A stretch of DNA of 64,000 bases from Prevotella sp. (GTDB lineage: Bacteria > Bacteroidota > Bacteroidia > Bacteroidales > Bacteroidaceae): assembly GCA_016287755.1 (NCBI GenBank), contig JAEEWT010000012.1:1-64000 (forward strand), written 5' to 3'. Under the pieces are notes generated by a model. It was not told the DNA's origin. It saw nothing but the letters and a program-made list of their open reading frames with translations, and ran no database searches. Of this stretch, positions 44,772-52,345 are shown piece after piece. Within the stretch, counting starts at the first letter, position 1. Each line of letters starts with the position of its first letter. A program made the position numbers and the translations under genes.

Positions 44772-44792
44772 TATCTTTTCGCATGTAACTGA

Positions 44793-44963
44793 TTACTCAG
44801 GCAGCGTGATTGCCTCAGAAGGACAAACACCTGCACATGTGCCGCACTCTGTGCAAGCATCAGCATCAATTGAATAACGTTCGCCCTCAGAGATTGCTCC
44901 TACCGGACATTCATCGATACATGTACCACATGCGATACAATCTTCGCCAATTACGTAAGCCAT
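44793..44963 (-). CDS. 8-cysteine 2[4Fe-4S] ferredoxin (56 aa)
   Basis: A small bacterial-type ferredoxin carrying electrons for anaerobic metabolism. It starts MAYVIGEDCIACGTCIDECP and has two CxxCxxCxxxCP sets (Cys 9, 12, 15, 19 and 37, 40, 43, 47), the normal pattern for two [4Fe-4S] clusters. Length 56 is normal for the clostridial type. It is a single-gene unit with its own promoter (-7 element at 45038-45045) and terminator. Likely partners are pyruvate:ferredoxin oxidoreductase or Rnf-like enzymes, by analogy. Confidence 0.95.
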   Translation of the reverse strand: MAYVIGEDCIACGTCIDECPVGAISEGERYSIDADACTECGTCAGVCPSEAITLPE

Positions 44964-45037
44964 AATGTTGTTTTATTCGTTAATACTATTGTTATCACAT
45001 TCTCTGCTGCATCTGGGACGCAGCGTTTTCAATGGTG

Positions 45038-45045
45038 CAAAGATA
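45038..45045 (-). promoter_or_regulatory. -7 promoter element of the ferredoxin gene
   Basis: TATCTTTG on the minus strand, about 75 bp before the start codon. Confidence 0.6.
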
Positions 45046-45195
45046 TAGATTATTTTCGAATATACCTATTTGTAGGTATGGATTTTGTTGGCGATTAACT
45101 TTAATTCACACAAAAGGGGGTATGCAGTTATCACAGAACAACAAAACATACGATGCTTCACAATATCCTGTCGTTTTCAGCGTTATTATTCACAC

Positions 45196-45942
45196 ATGCG
45201 AAAGATGATCCTTTCCCTCCTCATTGCCGTTTGCTTAGGAGCGAGTGCTCAGGAACGAACGGTTCAGAACAAGCCTTACATAGACTTGCGGCCTTTCCAT
45301 TTTGGTGTTCTTGTAGGTACCCACCTGCAGGATATGGAGTTACAGAACGTGGGTACGCAGTTCATCACCAATGAGGATGGCACTACTGTGGAGAAGCTGG
45401 TTACCTGCGATCAAGACCGTTGGGATGCAGGTTTCACGGTAGGTGTATTGGGAGAAGCGCGGTTAGGAACGTACTTCGCTTTCCGTGTGGCACCGGCGAT
45501 GTATTTCGGCACCCGCCATTTGCAATTCCTGAACCACACCGACAAGCTGGAAGACGGAACGCCCATCACGATGCAGCAGGAGATGAAATCCGTGTATATC
45601 TCGTCTGCTTGTGATTTGATTTTCAGCGCCAAGCGTTTCAATAACCACCGTCCGTATGTCATGGCAGGTTTGAACCCGATGATGAACCTCTCGGGTAAGA
45701 ACGAAGACCTTATCCGCTTGAAGGGTTTCGACTGCTACCTTGAATTGGGTATTGGCTGTGATTTCTACCTACCCTTCTTCAAGCTACGTCCTGAACTCAA
45801 ATTCGGTTACAGTCTGATGAACGCCCTTGATACCGATCATGCCAAAGACATCAAGGACAAGAACATGCTTATCTATACGAATAGCGTGAAGGCCGACCAT
45901 ACCCGTACCAAGTTCGTGGCCCTCACCTTCTATTTCGAATAG
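45196..45942 (+). CDS. porT: PorT-like outer-membrane beta-barrel protein (248 aa)
   Basis: A signal peptide (MRKMILSLLIAVCLGASAQ) leads to a protein with alternating beta-strand pattern and a C-terminal strand ending in Phe-Glu (FVALTFYFE), typical of outer-membrane barrels. The size and the opening RPFHFGVLVGTHLQDMEL fit PorT, a barrel needed for type IX secretion in Porphyromonas. The start at 45196 is chosen because the longer frame from 45085 has no signal peptide. If correct, it links to the sorting-type tails of the giant proteins at the start of the window. It may instead be a general PorT-family barrel. Confidence 0.72.
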   Translation: MRKMILSLLIAVCLGASAQERTVQNKPYIDLRPFHFGVLVGTHLQDMELQNVGTQFITNEDGTTVEKLVTCDQDRWDAGFTVGVLGEARLGTYFAFRVAPAMYFGTRHLQFLNHTDKLEDGTPITMQQEMKSVYISSACDLIFSAKRFNNHRPYVMAGLNPMMNLSGKNEDLIRLKGFDCYLELGIGCDFYLPFFKLRPELKFGYSLMNALDTDHAKDIKDKNMLIYTNSVKADHTRTKFVALTFYFE

Positions 45943-45949
45943 TCCTCCC

Positions 45950-46831
45950 CTATTTCTTCTTGAAATCCAAGATCATCTTCCCGACGTAGAGCGCGTGCTT
46001 TCCGTTCTGGTCAACAGGAATCTCCTTCCCGTCGAGGTTCTTCACATACCGCAGTTTCTCGAAATACGTATGTGAATGACCGCCCAATACCAGATCGATG
46101 CCATTGGTAGCCGGTATCAGACGCTGGTCGTCAACAGTATCCGAGACGGACCACCCTAGGTGAGAGATACAGATAATCACATCACATTTCTTCTTTTTCA
46201 GAATTGCCACGACCCGTTTCGCTTCAGCTATCGGGTCAAGGAACTTCACCCCCTGACAGTTGTCGGCCGCCACCAATCCATCAAGTTTCGGTGACAGTCC
46301 GAACACCCCAATCTTCAGTCCGTTGCGTTTCAGGATGATATAATCCTTCACCACTCCTTCTGCTACGGTACCCGTAAAGTCATAGTTCGAGCACACAATG
46401 GGGAAGTTCAGATTCCTGAACAACCGCGCCATGTTTTCCAGTCCGAAGTCGAACTCATGATTTCCAATGGCACCTGCATCATAACCCATGCGGTTCATCA
46501 GTCCTACTTCCACATCACCCTTATACATGGTGAAATAAGGAGAGCCCTGACAGAAGTCACCGCTGTCGAACAGTAACAGATCGGGGTGCTTCTGCCGTTC
46601 TTCCTTGAGCATGGCGATGCGGCGCAAGAACCCTCCCCTACCGGCCAGTGTCGTATCAGCGAGGTTCGGATTCAATGGATAAATTGTACTATGTGTATCG
46701 TTGGTATGAAGAATCACCAACTGTTTCTGTCCTGATGCTGTCAGGGGCAGTAAAGAGAGCATAAAGACCATCATCAGACCTCCCATCGTTCTCTTCACCT
46801 TATTATAATAAATAGACCTCATTTTCTTCAA
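45950..46831 (-). CDS. 5'-nucleotidase metallophosphatase half (293 aa)
   Basis: The N-terminal, metal-binding half of a UshA-type 5'-nucleotidase as a separate protein. Calcineurin-like motifs: LHTNDTHS, LFDSGDFCQG, GNHEFDFG, ICISHLGW and LGGHSHT. A signal peptide precedes (SLLPLTASG, then QKQ), so it works in the periplasm. The family C-terminal domain that binds the nucleotide base is not in this chain but in the gene just upstream (46843-47610), 11 nt away. Confidence 0.9.
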   Translation of the reverse strand: MKKMRSIYYNKVKRTMGGLMMVFMLSLLPLTASGQKQLVILHTNDTHSTIYPLNPNLADTTLAGRGGFLRRIAMLKEERQKHPDLLLFDSGDFCQGSPYFTMYKGDVEVGLMNRMGYDAGAIGNHEFDFGLENMARLFRNLNFPIVCSNYDFTGTVAEGVVKDYIILKRNGLKIGVFGLSPKLDGLVAADNCQGVKFLDPIAEAKRVVAILKKKKCDVIICISHLGWSVSDTVDDQRLIPATNGIDLVLGGHSHTYFEKLRYVKNLDGKEIPVDQNGKHALYVGKMILDFKKK

Positions 46832-46842
46832 TTCTTCAACTC

Positions 46843-47610
46843 TTATTCAACTATAATTCTTCCTTCTATCTCACGGTCAACCACCTTTCCTTGCTGCATC
46901 TGCTCACGGAAATAATCCATGATGATATAGCGCAGGTTGTTTTTCTCCTCCTGAGGCGAGTTCACATGGGTCTTGGCCTTGAAGGCCTCCATCCTGTCGT
47001 TCCCCTGTATCACATAGTCGATCGAGACAATGCGGTACGAGGCATTCGGATTAACATCCTCTCCATTGATCTTGGCCGACTTCAACTGATGATCTTTGGT
47101 TATCACCAGCTGTACGCCATGACTCACGGCCTCACCCCCACTCGACGCCATCTGCCGGAACAGCTCCAGCACCTTCTCACCACTCAGTGTCAGGAAGGCG
47201 ATCTTGTTCTCAAACGGTGCCACATCCAGCACATCACCGTAGGTTACCTTTCCCTTGGCAAATCCTGCACGAATGCCACCCATGTTATACACGCCAAACA
47301 CAGGTTTCTCATTATAGCGTTCTGCCGCCCACATCAGGATGTCGGCCAGCAGATTCGACAGTTCACTCTCTGGACGGTGGGCCGCCATATACTTGGCCAC
47401 CTCCCCTACCACGGGCGACATCATACTGTCCACCACGTGCTTGTAGGGTGCTATAAACGCATCTGCCTGAGCATCGTTCAGCGCATCATACCGACTATCC
47501 ACCAGAATCCGACTCCGTTCTATCCCGCTCATCACATAATGTGAGCGGCAAGAGGTGATCATCATACCAACGACCACCGCTCCTATCATTATCCTTTGTT
47601 TCCTTTTCAT
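46843..47610 (-). CDS. 5'-nucleotidase C-terminal domain lipoprotein (255 aa)
   Basis: A lipoprotein (lipobox ITSC) carrying only the substrate-specificity domain of 5'-nucleotidases, recognised by NLLADILMWAAERY, GVYNMGGIRAGFAKGKVTYGDVLDVAPFEN and YRIVSIDYVIQGND. It is transcribed first and followed after 11 nt by the catalytic half, reversing the order of the domains in the usual single chain. The two proteins presumably associate at the envelope to release nucleosides from nucleotides. Confidence 0.88.
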   Translation of the reverse strand: MKRKQRIMIGAVVVGMMITSCRSHYVMSGIERSRILVDSRYDALNDAQADAFIAPYKHVVDSMMSPVVGEVAKYMAAHRPESELSNLLADILMWAAERYNEKPVFGVYNMGGIRAGFAKGKVTYGDVLDVAPFENKIAFLTLSGEKVLELFRQMASSGGEAVSHGVQLVITKDHQLKSAKINGEDVNPNASYRIVSIDYVIQGNDRMEAFKAKTHVNSPQEEKNNLRYIIMDYFREQMQQGKVVDREIEGRIIVE

Positions 47611-47753
47611 ATTGATGGCAAAGATAGTAAAAAACGAGTGCAGAACAAAACAAATTCATTTTAAATTTCCGAGAACGAGCAATTTCGGCGAAGCCCCTGG
47701 CATCCCAAATACATTTTGTATGAAAATTTCTTGGCAGCTAACATGAATTTCAT

Positions 47754-47761
47754 TATCTTTG
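47754..47761 (+). promoter_or_regulatory. -7 promoter element of the flavodoxin-like gene
   Basis: TATCTTTG, with CTTG 20 bp upstream (47730-47733). It overlaps the upstream ATG at 47759, so the start at 47783 is preferred. Confidence 0.65.
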
Positions 47762-47782
47762 CAAGGTATAGCAGTAACGACA

Positions 47783-48508
47783 ATGGAAAGAAGAGATTTC
47801 ATCAAGAAAGCCACATTAGCGGCTGCAGGAGCAGCTGTTGTAGCACCTGTATCAGCGATGTTGAATACGGTGTCGGGCAAGAAGTGCAAAGTGCTATTGA
47901 TCAACGGCAGTCCGAGACCCGACGGTAATACGTTTTGTTGCCTGCAAGAGATAGAAACGACGTTACACAAATACGGTTTGGAGACGGAAATCGTTCAGGT
48001 TGGTCAAGACCCTATCCGTATGTGCATCAACTGCGGCGGCTGTCATCAACCCAATAGTGACGGTTGTGTGTTCGATGATGACCTCTGTAGTGTTATCACC
48101 GAAAAGATGGCAACGGCAGATGCGCTCATCGTTGGTACGCCCGTCTATTACGGACAGCCTAACGGCGGTGTGCTTTCTCTGATGCAGCGACTATTCTTCT
48201 CGGCTGGTCATATAGTGCAGAACAAACCCGCGGCGGCTTTGGCAGTGTGCAGACGAGGTGGTGCTACGGCTACGCTCCAAACGATGAACATGATGTTCGA
48301 GATGATGAACATGCCTGTGGTCACCTCTCAGTACTGGAACATCGCCTATGGTGCAGGAAAGGGTGAGGTAAAACGCGACACTGAAGGTATGCAGACCATG
48401 CGCACCTTAGCCACCAATATGGCCTTCTTGTTGCAGAAGATTCATGCTGACGGGGACTCTGCACCCAAACGAGACGAACGTCCCCAGTTCATGAACTTCA
48501 TCAGATAA
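47783..48508 (+). CDS. Tat-exported NADPH-dependent FMN reductase-like protein (241 aa)
   Basis: A flavodoxin-fold protein of the iron-sulphur flavoprotein/NADPH-FMN reductase group. The opening MERRDFIKKATLAAAGAAVV is a twin-arginine signal, so the folded, cofactor-loaded protein would be exported. The FMN-binding loop is LLINGSPRPDGNTF; a cysteine-rich segment CINCGGCHQPNSDGC follows and may bind a cluster or act in redox chemistry. GTPVYYGQPNG is the second FMN loop. The substrate is unknown. Confidence 0.85.
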   Translation: MERRDFIKKATLAAAGAAVVAPVSAMLNTVSGKKCKVLLINGSPRPDGNTFCCLQEIETTLHKYGLETEIVQVGQDPIRMCINCGGCHQPNSDGCVFDDDLCSVITEKMATADALIVGTPVYYGQPNGGVLSLMQRLFFSAGHIVQNKPAAALAVCRRGGATATLQTMNMMFEMMNMPVVTSQYWNIAYGAGKGEVKRDTEGMQTMRTLATNMAFLLQKIHADGDSAPKRDERPQFMNFIR

Positions 48509-48997
48509 CTAGTTGTTCCCATGCTGGGAACACTTTATTCCCATGCTGGGAACGTCAGGAAACTCTGTCCTCTATGTTTTGAAAAATAAAAGATTTTTGT
48601 GTTTTTGCCCAAGACCTAACAGTTTCACAGGAGAAAGTACCTGTATATAGGTGTTTCACGCGTTTTTAACGTCCTCAAGACCTACCGTAAGACCTAACAA
48701 AGACCTAACACGAAACCTAACACGAAACCTAACATGTCAACTTGGAACAGTTGTAAGACTCCATCCAGCCGAATTTCGAAATTCGGCTGAACAAAATGGT
48801 AGGTCTTACGGTAGGTCTTATGTTACCTTTTTGTTAGGTCTTATGTTAGGTCTTTTATCACCCATTTTGCTCCTAAATTACTCATAATAAAGCATTTAAG
48901 TTTTTTCAATGTTAGGTCTTGAGGAAATTACGAAAATTCTTTTTTCACGACCTGCGTTTTGCATCGCAATACCTATACTTATCTCCCCTCCCATCAA
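48509..48997. other. Non-coding region with nested inverted repeats
   Basis: No gene is supported; a 78-codon frame at 48651-48887 merely reads through the repeats (NLTRNLTRNLT). Just after the flavodoxin-like gene TTCCCATGCTGGGAAC occurs twice (48517 and 48539). The core is the palindromic array at 48610-48921. Confidence 0.7.
48610..48921. repeat. Palindromic array of AAGACCTAAC units
   Basis: Five direct units of AAGACCTAmC type (48678-48734) are mirrored by GTTAGGTCTT-type units (48798-48854). The outermost pair is CAAGACCTAAC (48610-48620) and GTTAGGTCTTG (48911-48921). AAGACCTACCGTAAGACCTA (48678-48697) is exactly inverted at 48800-48819. The centre is a perfect 24-bp palindrome at 48766-48789 with half-site CAGCCGAATTTC. 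Confidence 0.85.
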
Positions 48998-49031
48998 TGA
49001 AGTGACCCCCAAAAGTTGGACGGGTTAAACA

Positions 49032-49829
49032 TTATCTTTTTGTATAAAGAGTTCGGTATTGCACCGGGCTCTTTCCTTTTAACCTGATTTTTATTCTTTT
49101 ATTGTTGTAATAGTCTATATATTCATGCAAAGCCTTCATGAATGCTTCGGGAGAATCAAACTTTTCGGCATACAGGAGTTCGGATTTCATTATACCGAAG
49201 AAGTTCTCCGCCATCGCGTTGTCAAGACAGTTCCCCTTTCTTGACATGCTTTGTATCACATGGTGTTTCTCCAGTCGCTGACGATACCCCAAGTGCTGGT
49301 ACTGCCACCCCTGGTCGGAATGCAGTATAAGTCCGTCAAGGTTGTCGAACTTGGCAAAGGCCTTGTCAAGCATGTCATACACCTGTTCGAGATTCGGGCA
49401 GCGTGAGATGTTGTATGATATGATCTCTCCGTTGAACATGTCCAATATGGGTGACAGGTAGAGTTTGACAGAGCCGATGTTCATCTGTGTCACGTCAGTC
49501 GCCCATTTGCGATTCGGGGCATCTGCCGTGAAGTCCCTGGAGATTATGTTGGGGGCAGTCTTTCCGACCTCTCCCCTATATGAGCGGTAGCGCACCTTGC
49601 GGATCCTGCTTTTCAGGAACATCTCGCCCATCAGGCGCTGCACGGTCTTGTGATTGATGCCAAAGCCCCTGTTGCGCATCTCGGCGGTAATGCGGCGATA
49701 GCCGTAACGACCTTTATGCTCATGGAAAATGGACCTGATGCAATCCTTCTCCACCACATATTTCTCGCTGGCATTTAGGCGCTTCAGGTGATAATAGAAC
49801 ACGGAACGGGCCATCTTTCTCAACTCCAA
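49032..49829 (-). CDS. IS3-family transposase OrfB (265 aa)
   Basis: The catalytic DDE integrase-like part: Asp in WATDVTQ, Asp in ILHSDQGWQYQH and Glu in NAMAENFFGIMKSE. The upstream HTH_21-like segment IFHEHKGRYGYRRITAEMRNRG is typical. The frame is open further upstream and overlaps orfA, in the -1 frame relative to it, so it is probably made as an OrfAB fusion by frameshifting; 49829 is only a nominal TTG start. Confidence 0.92.
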   Translation of the reverse strand: MELRKMARSVFYYHLKRLNASEKYVVEKDCIRSIFHEHKGRYGYRRITAEMRNRGFGINHKTVQRLMGEMFLKSRIRKVRYRSYRGEVGKTAPNIISRDFTADAPNRKWATDVTQMNIGSVKLYLSPILDMFNGEIISYNISRCPNLEQVYDMLDKAFAKFDNLDGLILHSDQGWQYQHLGYRQRLEKHHVIQSMSRKGNCLDNAMAENFFGIMKSELLYAEKFDSPEAFMKALHEYIDYYNNKRIKIRLKGKSPVQYRTLYTKR

Positions 49830-49855
49830 AAGCAGGTTGAGGGGATATTCCGACC

Positions 49856-50359
49856 TTAGTTCGTCGATGGCTCTTGCCCATTGAGGCGTGCCCGGGCTTC
49901 CTGTTCCTCGACTAAGGCCCTCACTTTTTTTAGCAGAGCATTCTCTGCCCGCAGACGGAGATTCTCCGCCTGGAGCCGTTCCAGTTCCGTCTGCTTTTCT
50001 TTCTTCTTCGCTCTCGCCATCTGGTGTCTCAAATCATGATGCAACAAGGATCCTCCGGAACGATACCTCCTCAGCCACGATTTAATCGTGCTACGGCCAA
50101 TGTCGTAACGAAGGCTTAGCTGGGACAAAGATACACCTTTTTGGATATGTTCCAAAATAATTGACTCTTTTTCTGATGGTGATATGCGGGAACGACTCGC
50201 CTTCTTCAGAAGGCCATCCTTACCGTGTAAGCGATAGCGAACCAACCAACCTTCTACCATATGCCTGTCCAGATGACGATCACGGCAGATGGTCTTCAGG
50301 CCTTTGCCACGGATAATCTCACTCACCACATTTAGCTTTTCTTCAAAACAATGATTCAT
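49856..50359 (-). CDS. IS3-family transposase OrfA (167 aa)
   Basis: The DNA-binding part of the transposase. Two helix-turn-helix segments are seen (KTICRDRHLDRHMVEGWL; LSQLSLRYDIGRSTIKSWL), then a leucine-zipper-like stretch (LERLQAENLRLRAENALLKK). The start MNHCFEEKLNVV at 50359 is chosen; the longer frame from 50458 would extend beyond the end of the element. A run of seven A (complement of 49925-49931) in codons CTA-AAA-AAA-G is a suitable -1 slip site leading into OrfB. Confidence 0.88.
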   Translation of the reverse strand: MNHCFEEKLNVVSEIIRGKGLKTICRDRHLDRHMVEGWLVRYRLHGKDGLLKKASRSRISPSEKESIILEHIQKGVSLSQLSLRYDIGRSTIKSWLRRYRSGGSLLHHDLRHQMARAKKKEKQTELERLQAENLRLRAENALLKKVRALVEEQEARARLNGQEPSTN

Positions 50360-50504
50360 AAAACACACGCTCCTATAAGTTTTGTGTCTAACTTTTGGGG
50401 TGCAGTTCATCAATGGGGAGGGGCTGGGGGTGGGGTCAATTACTCCGCAACTTATCATGTGAAGTACGGTTTTTCTTGGTCATGAAAAATAAATATCCTT
50501 AGAT

Positions 50505-50512
50505 TACGTTTG
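50505..50512 (+). promoter_or_regulatory. -7 promoter element of the Crp/Fnr gene
   Basis: TACGTTTG, 22 bp before the start codon. Confidence 0.45.
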
Positions 50513-50534
50513 TATTTATAAAAGCCTAAACAAT

Positions 50535-51110
50535 ATGGAACAAAAGTTCAGTAATAACAGCATAGACATACAAGTACTAAAGGAGTTCTGCAAGCGAGAG
50601 GGCGAAATGGTTACTTATCGTAAAGGTGAGCAACTAGAGCGCGAGGGTGAGCCAGCAAAGTGGTTCGCTTTCGTAGAGAACGGTTGCTTCAAATACGTGA
50701 CACGAGGCATCAGCGATGGGCGCAATCACCTTACTTGGTTCTCTTTTGAGGGCGAGTTCGTGGCCGACTATCCATGTGTGTTGTCTGGCAAGCCGTCTTT
50801 AGCTACGATCGAGGCGATGATGTCCTGCCGTGTCTGGAGGGTCAGCGGTGAAGAGCTGCTTCAGTTCTTCCGTCGAGACATCAAGAGCATGGAACTGCGC
50901 GCCGTCATAGGCGAGCATATGCTCAACCAATTCAAGGCACGCTATCAGGACTTCCACCGTGCCACACCCCATGAACGTTACAACCAGTTGCTCAGTCGTT
51001 GCCCCGGCATCGTAGATATGCTCGACTTGCAAGACATTGCCTCGTTCCTCAACGTCCATCCCAACACCATCAGCAAGATACGCCGCAACATCACGTTTGA
51101 CGGCAAATAA
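50535..51110 (+). CDS. Crp/Fnr-family regulator (191 aa)
   Basis: An N-terminal cyclic-nucleotide-binding-type beta-barrel (about 10-120: MVTYRKGEQLEREGEPAKWF, FVADYPCVLSGKPS) is joined to a helix-turn-helix (LQDIASFLNVHPNTISKIRR). It lacks the Cys cluster of Fnr, so the effector is not obvious. At 191 aa it is short, as many Bacteroidetes members are. It lies beside, and in the same direction as, the thioredoxin-fold gene group that starts at 51248, and may regulate it. Confidence 0.85.
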   Translation: MEQKFSNNSIDIQVLKEFCKREGEMVTYRKGEQLEREGEPAKWFAFVENGCFKYVTRGISDGRNHLTWFSFEGEFVADYPCVLSGKPSLATIEAMMSCRVWRVSGEELLQFFRRDIKSMELRAVIGEHMLNQFKARYQDFHRATPHERYNQLLSRCPGIVDMLDLQDIASFLNVHPNTISKIRRNITFDGK

Positions 51111-51208
51111 CAGACAAAAAATAAGAAAAACTCTCAACCTAAGTTGAGACTTTCACCCTCGACACCAACTTTTCGCGTTCGCCGATGGTTTTTATGTGTG
51201 CCTTTTTG

Positions 51209-51216
51209 TAACTTTG
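51209..51216 (+). promoter_or_regulatory. -7 promoter element of the thioredoxin-fold cluster
   Basis: TAACTTTG, 32 bp before the start codon at 51248. Confidence 0.55.
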
Positions 51217-51247
51217 CGGTCAAAGAATCATCAAAAAAACAGAGAGA

Positions 51248-52345
51248 ATGATGAAGAATTTATTTGTTACTATAGTATTTACAGTAGTTTCGTTGACTAC
51301 ATCTGCCAAAGACAATTTCAAGATGACAGGTAGAATTGACGGTGCAGGCAACGATTCGCTTTGCATTGAATATGTCATTCTGCAACCGCAAAAAGAAATT
51401 GTCACACATAAGGTGGCTGTCAAGAATGGCGAGTTTTCGTTCTCAGCGAAACTTCGCGAGGCCTATTGCGGAACGATGTTTCTTAAGTCAAATCCCCAAG
51501 AGATTCTTTCTACATATTTTGTACCCGACGAAGAGGCTGTTTTCAGTGGCAGATTGAATGAGGTAGAAGAGCATTGGAGTGGCACTACTTTTTATCAGCA
51601 ATACGGGCGAATAACGGATTTTCAGCGTCCTTTTAATGTGGAATTTGCTGCTGCCAGAAATGAACCAGATAGCATAAGAAGCCTCAAGAACCGCGATATC
51701 AATAGTCGTAAAGATCCCCAATACATGAAATATATCGAAAATCATCCTGACGAGGACGCAACTGCAACTCTGGTGGTCTATGTGGGTTACGACCAAGTGC
51801 TAACTGCTATCAGCAAACTTACTCCAGAGGTTAGAAAAGGCAGAATGAAAACTGAATTGGACAAAATTGAAGAAATGTTTACGCAGGTTATGAAAGGTGT
51901 AGCAGCACGTAAGGCTGTTAAAAACGACACTATAACAATAGGTGGGCAAGTGCCAGAACTCGGACTGAAAGACCTTGATGGTAATGTGCTGGAGTTGAAA
52001 TCCCTGCGTGGGAAATATGTTGTGCTTGACTTCTGGGGTTCTTGGTGTACATGGTGCATTAAGGGTTTCCCCAAACTGAAGGAATACTATGCGAAATACA
52101 AGGATAGACTGGAGATTGTGGGCATCGATTGTAACGACACTGCCGAGAAATGGACTGCTGCGGTCAAGAAGCACAAGGTGCCTTGGTTGCACGTAAGGAG
52201 TGAGGATGGAATCGCTGAGCAGAAATTCAAAGTGCAGGGCTATCCCTATAAAGTGCTGATCTCGCCAGAGGGAGTGGTACTAAATGCATACCTTGGAGAA
52301 ACAGAAGAATTCTATCAATACTTAGATTCAACTCTCGAACAATGA
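51248..52345 (+). CDS. TlpA-like thiol-disulfide protein with DUF4369-like N-terminus (365 aa)
   Basis: A signal peptide (VFTVVSLTTSA) is followed by a beta-rich N-terminal domain resembling DUF4369 (GAGNDSLCIEYVILQPQKEI) and a C-terminal thioredoxin domain with active site WCTWC in VVLDFWGSWCTWCIKGFPKL. CTWC is less common than CGPC or CPPC. Such proteins reduce or isomerise disulfides in the envelope. The stop overlaps the next start by 4 nt (ATGA). Two ATG codons lie side by side at the start; the first is listed. Confidence 0.85.
   Translation: MMKNLFVTIVFTVVSLTTSAKDNFKMTGRIDGAGNDSLCIEYVILQPQKEIVTHKVAVKNGEFSFSAKLREAYCGTMFLKSNPQEILSTYFVPDEEAVFSGRLNEVEEHWSGTTFYQQYGRITDFQRPFNVEFAAARNEPDSIRSLKNRDINSRKDPQYMKYIENHPDEDATATLVVYVGYDQVLTAISKLTPEVRKGRMKTELDKIEEMFTQVMKGVAARKAVKNDTITIGGQVPELGLKDLDGNVLELKSLRGKYVVLDFWGSWCTWCIKGFPKLKEYYAKYKDRLEIVGIDCNDTAEKWTAAVKKHKVPWLHVRSEDGIAEQKFKVQGYPYKVLISPEGVVLNAYLGETEEFYQYLDSTLEQ

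Larger units (their letters stand above)
48998..50409 (-). mobile_element. IS3-family insertion sequence (about 1.41 kb)
   Basis: Two reading frames (orfA, orfB) lie between imperfect terminal inverted repeats: TGAAGTGACCCCCAAAAGTT at the left end and, on the other strand at the right end, TGAACTGCACCCCAAAAGTT. The element is flanked by TCAA on both sides (48994-48997 and 50410-50413), a 4-bp target duplication. OrfA has a helix-turn-helix and a leucine-zipper-like region; OrfB carries the DDE domain. Both frames look intact, so the element may be active. The type of OrfA points to the IS150 group. Confidence 0.9.

Noticed and set aside
48677..48854. CRISPR-like array
   Set aside because: Units are only 11-13 bp, abut each other without unique spacers, and invert at the centre; no cas genes are near.
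48610..48921. Integron attC cassette
   Set aside because: Unit ends fit the attC rule, but there is no integrase, no cassette gene and too many units; kept only as a remark in the finding.
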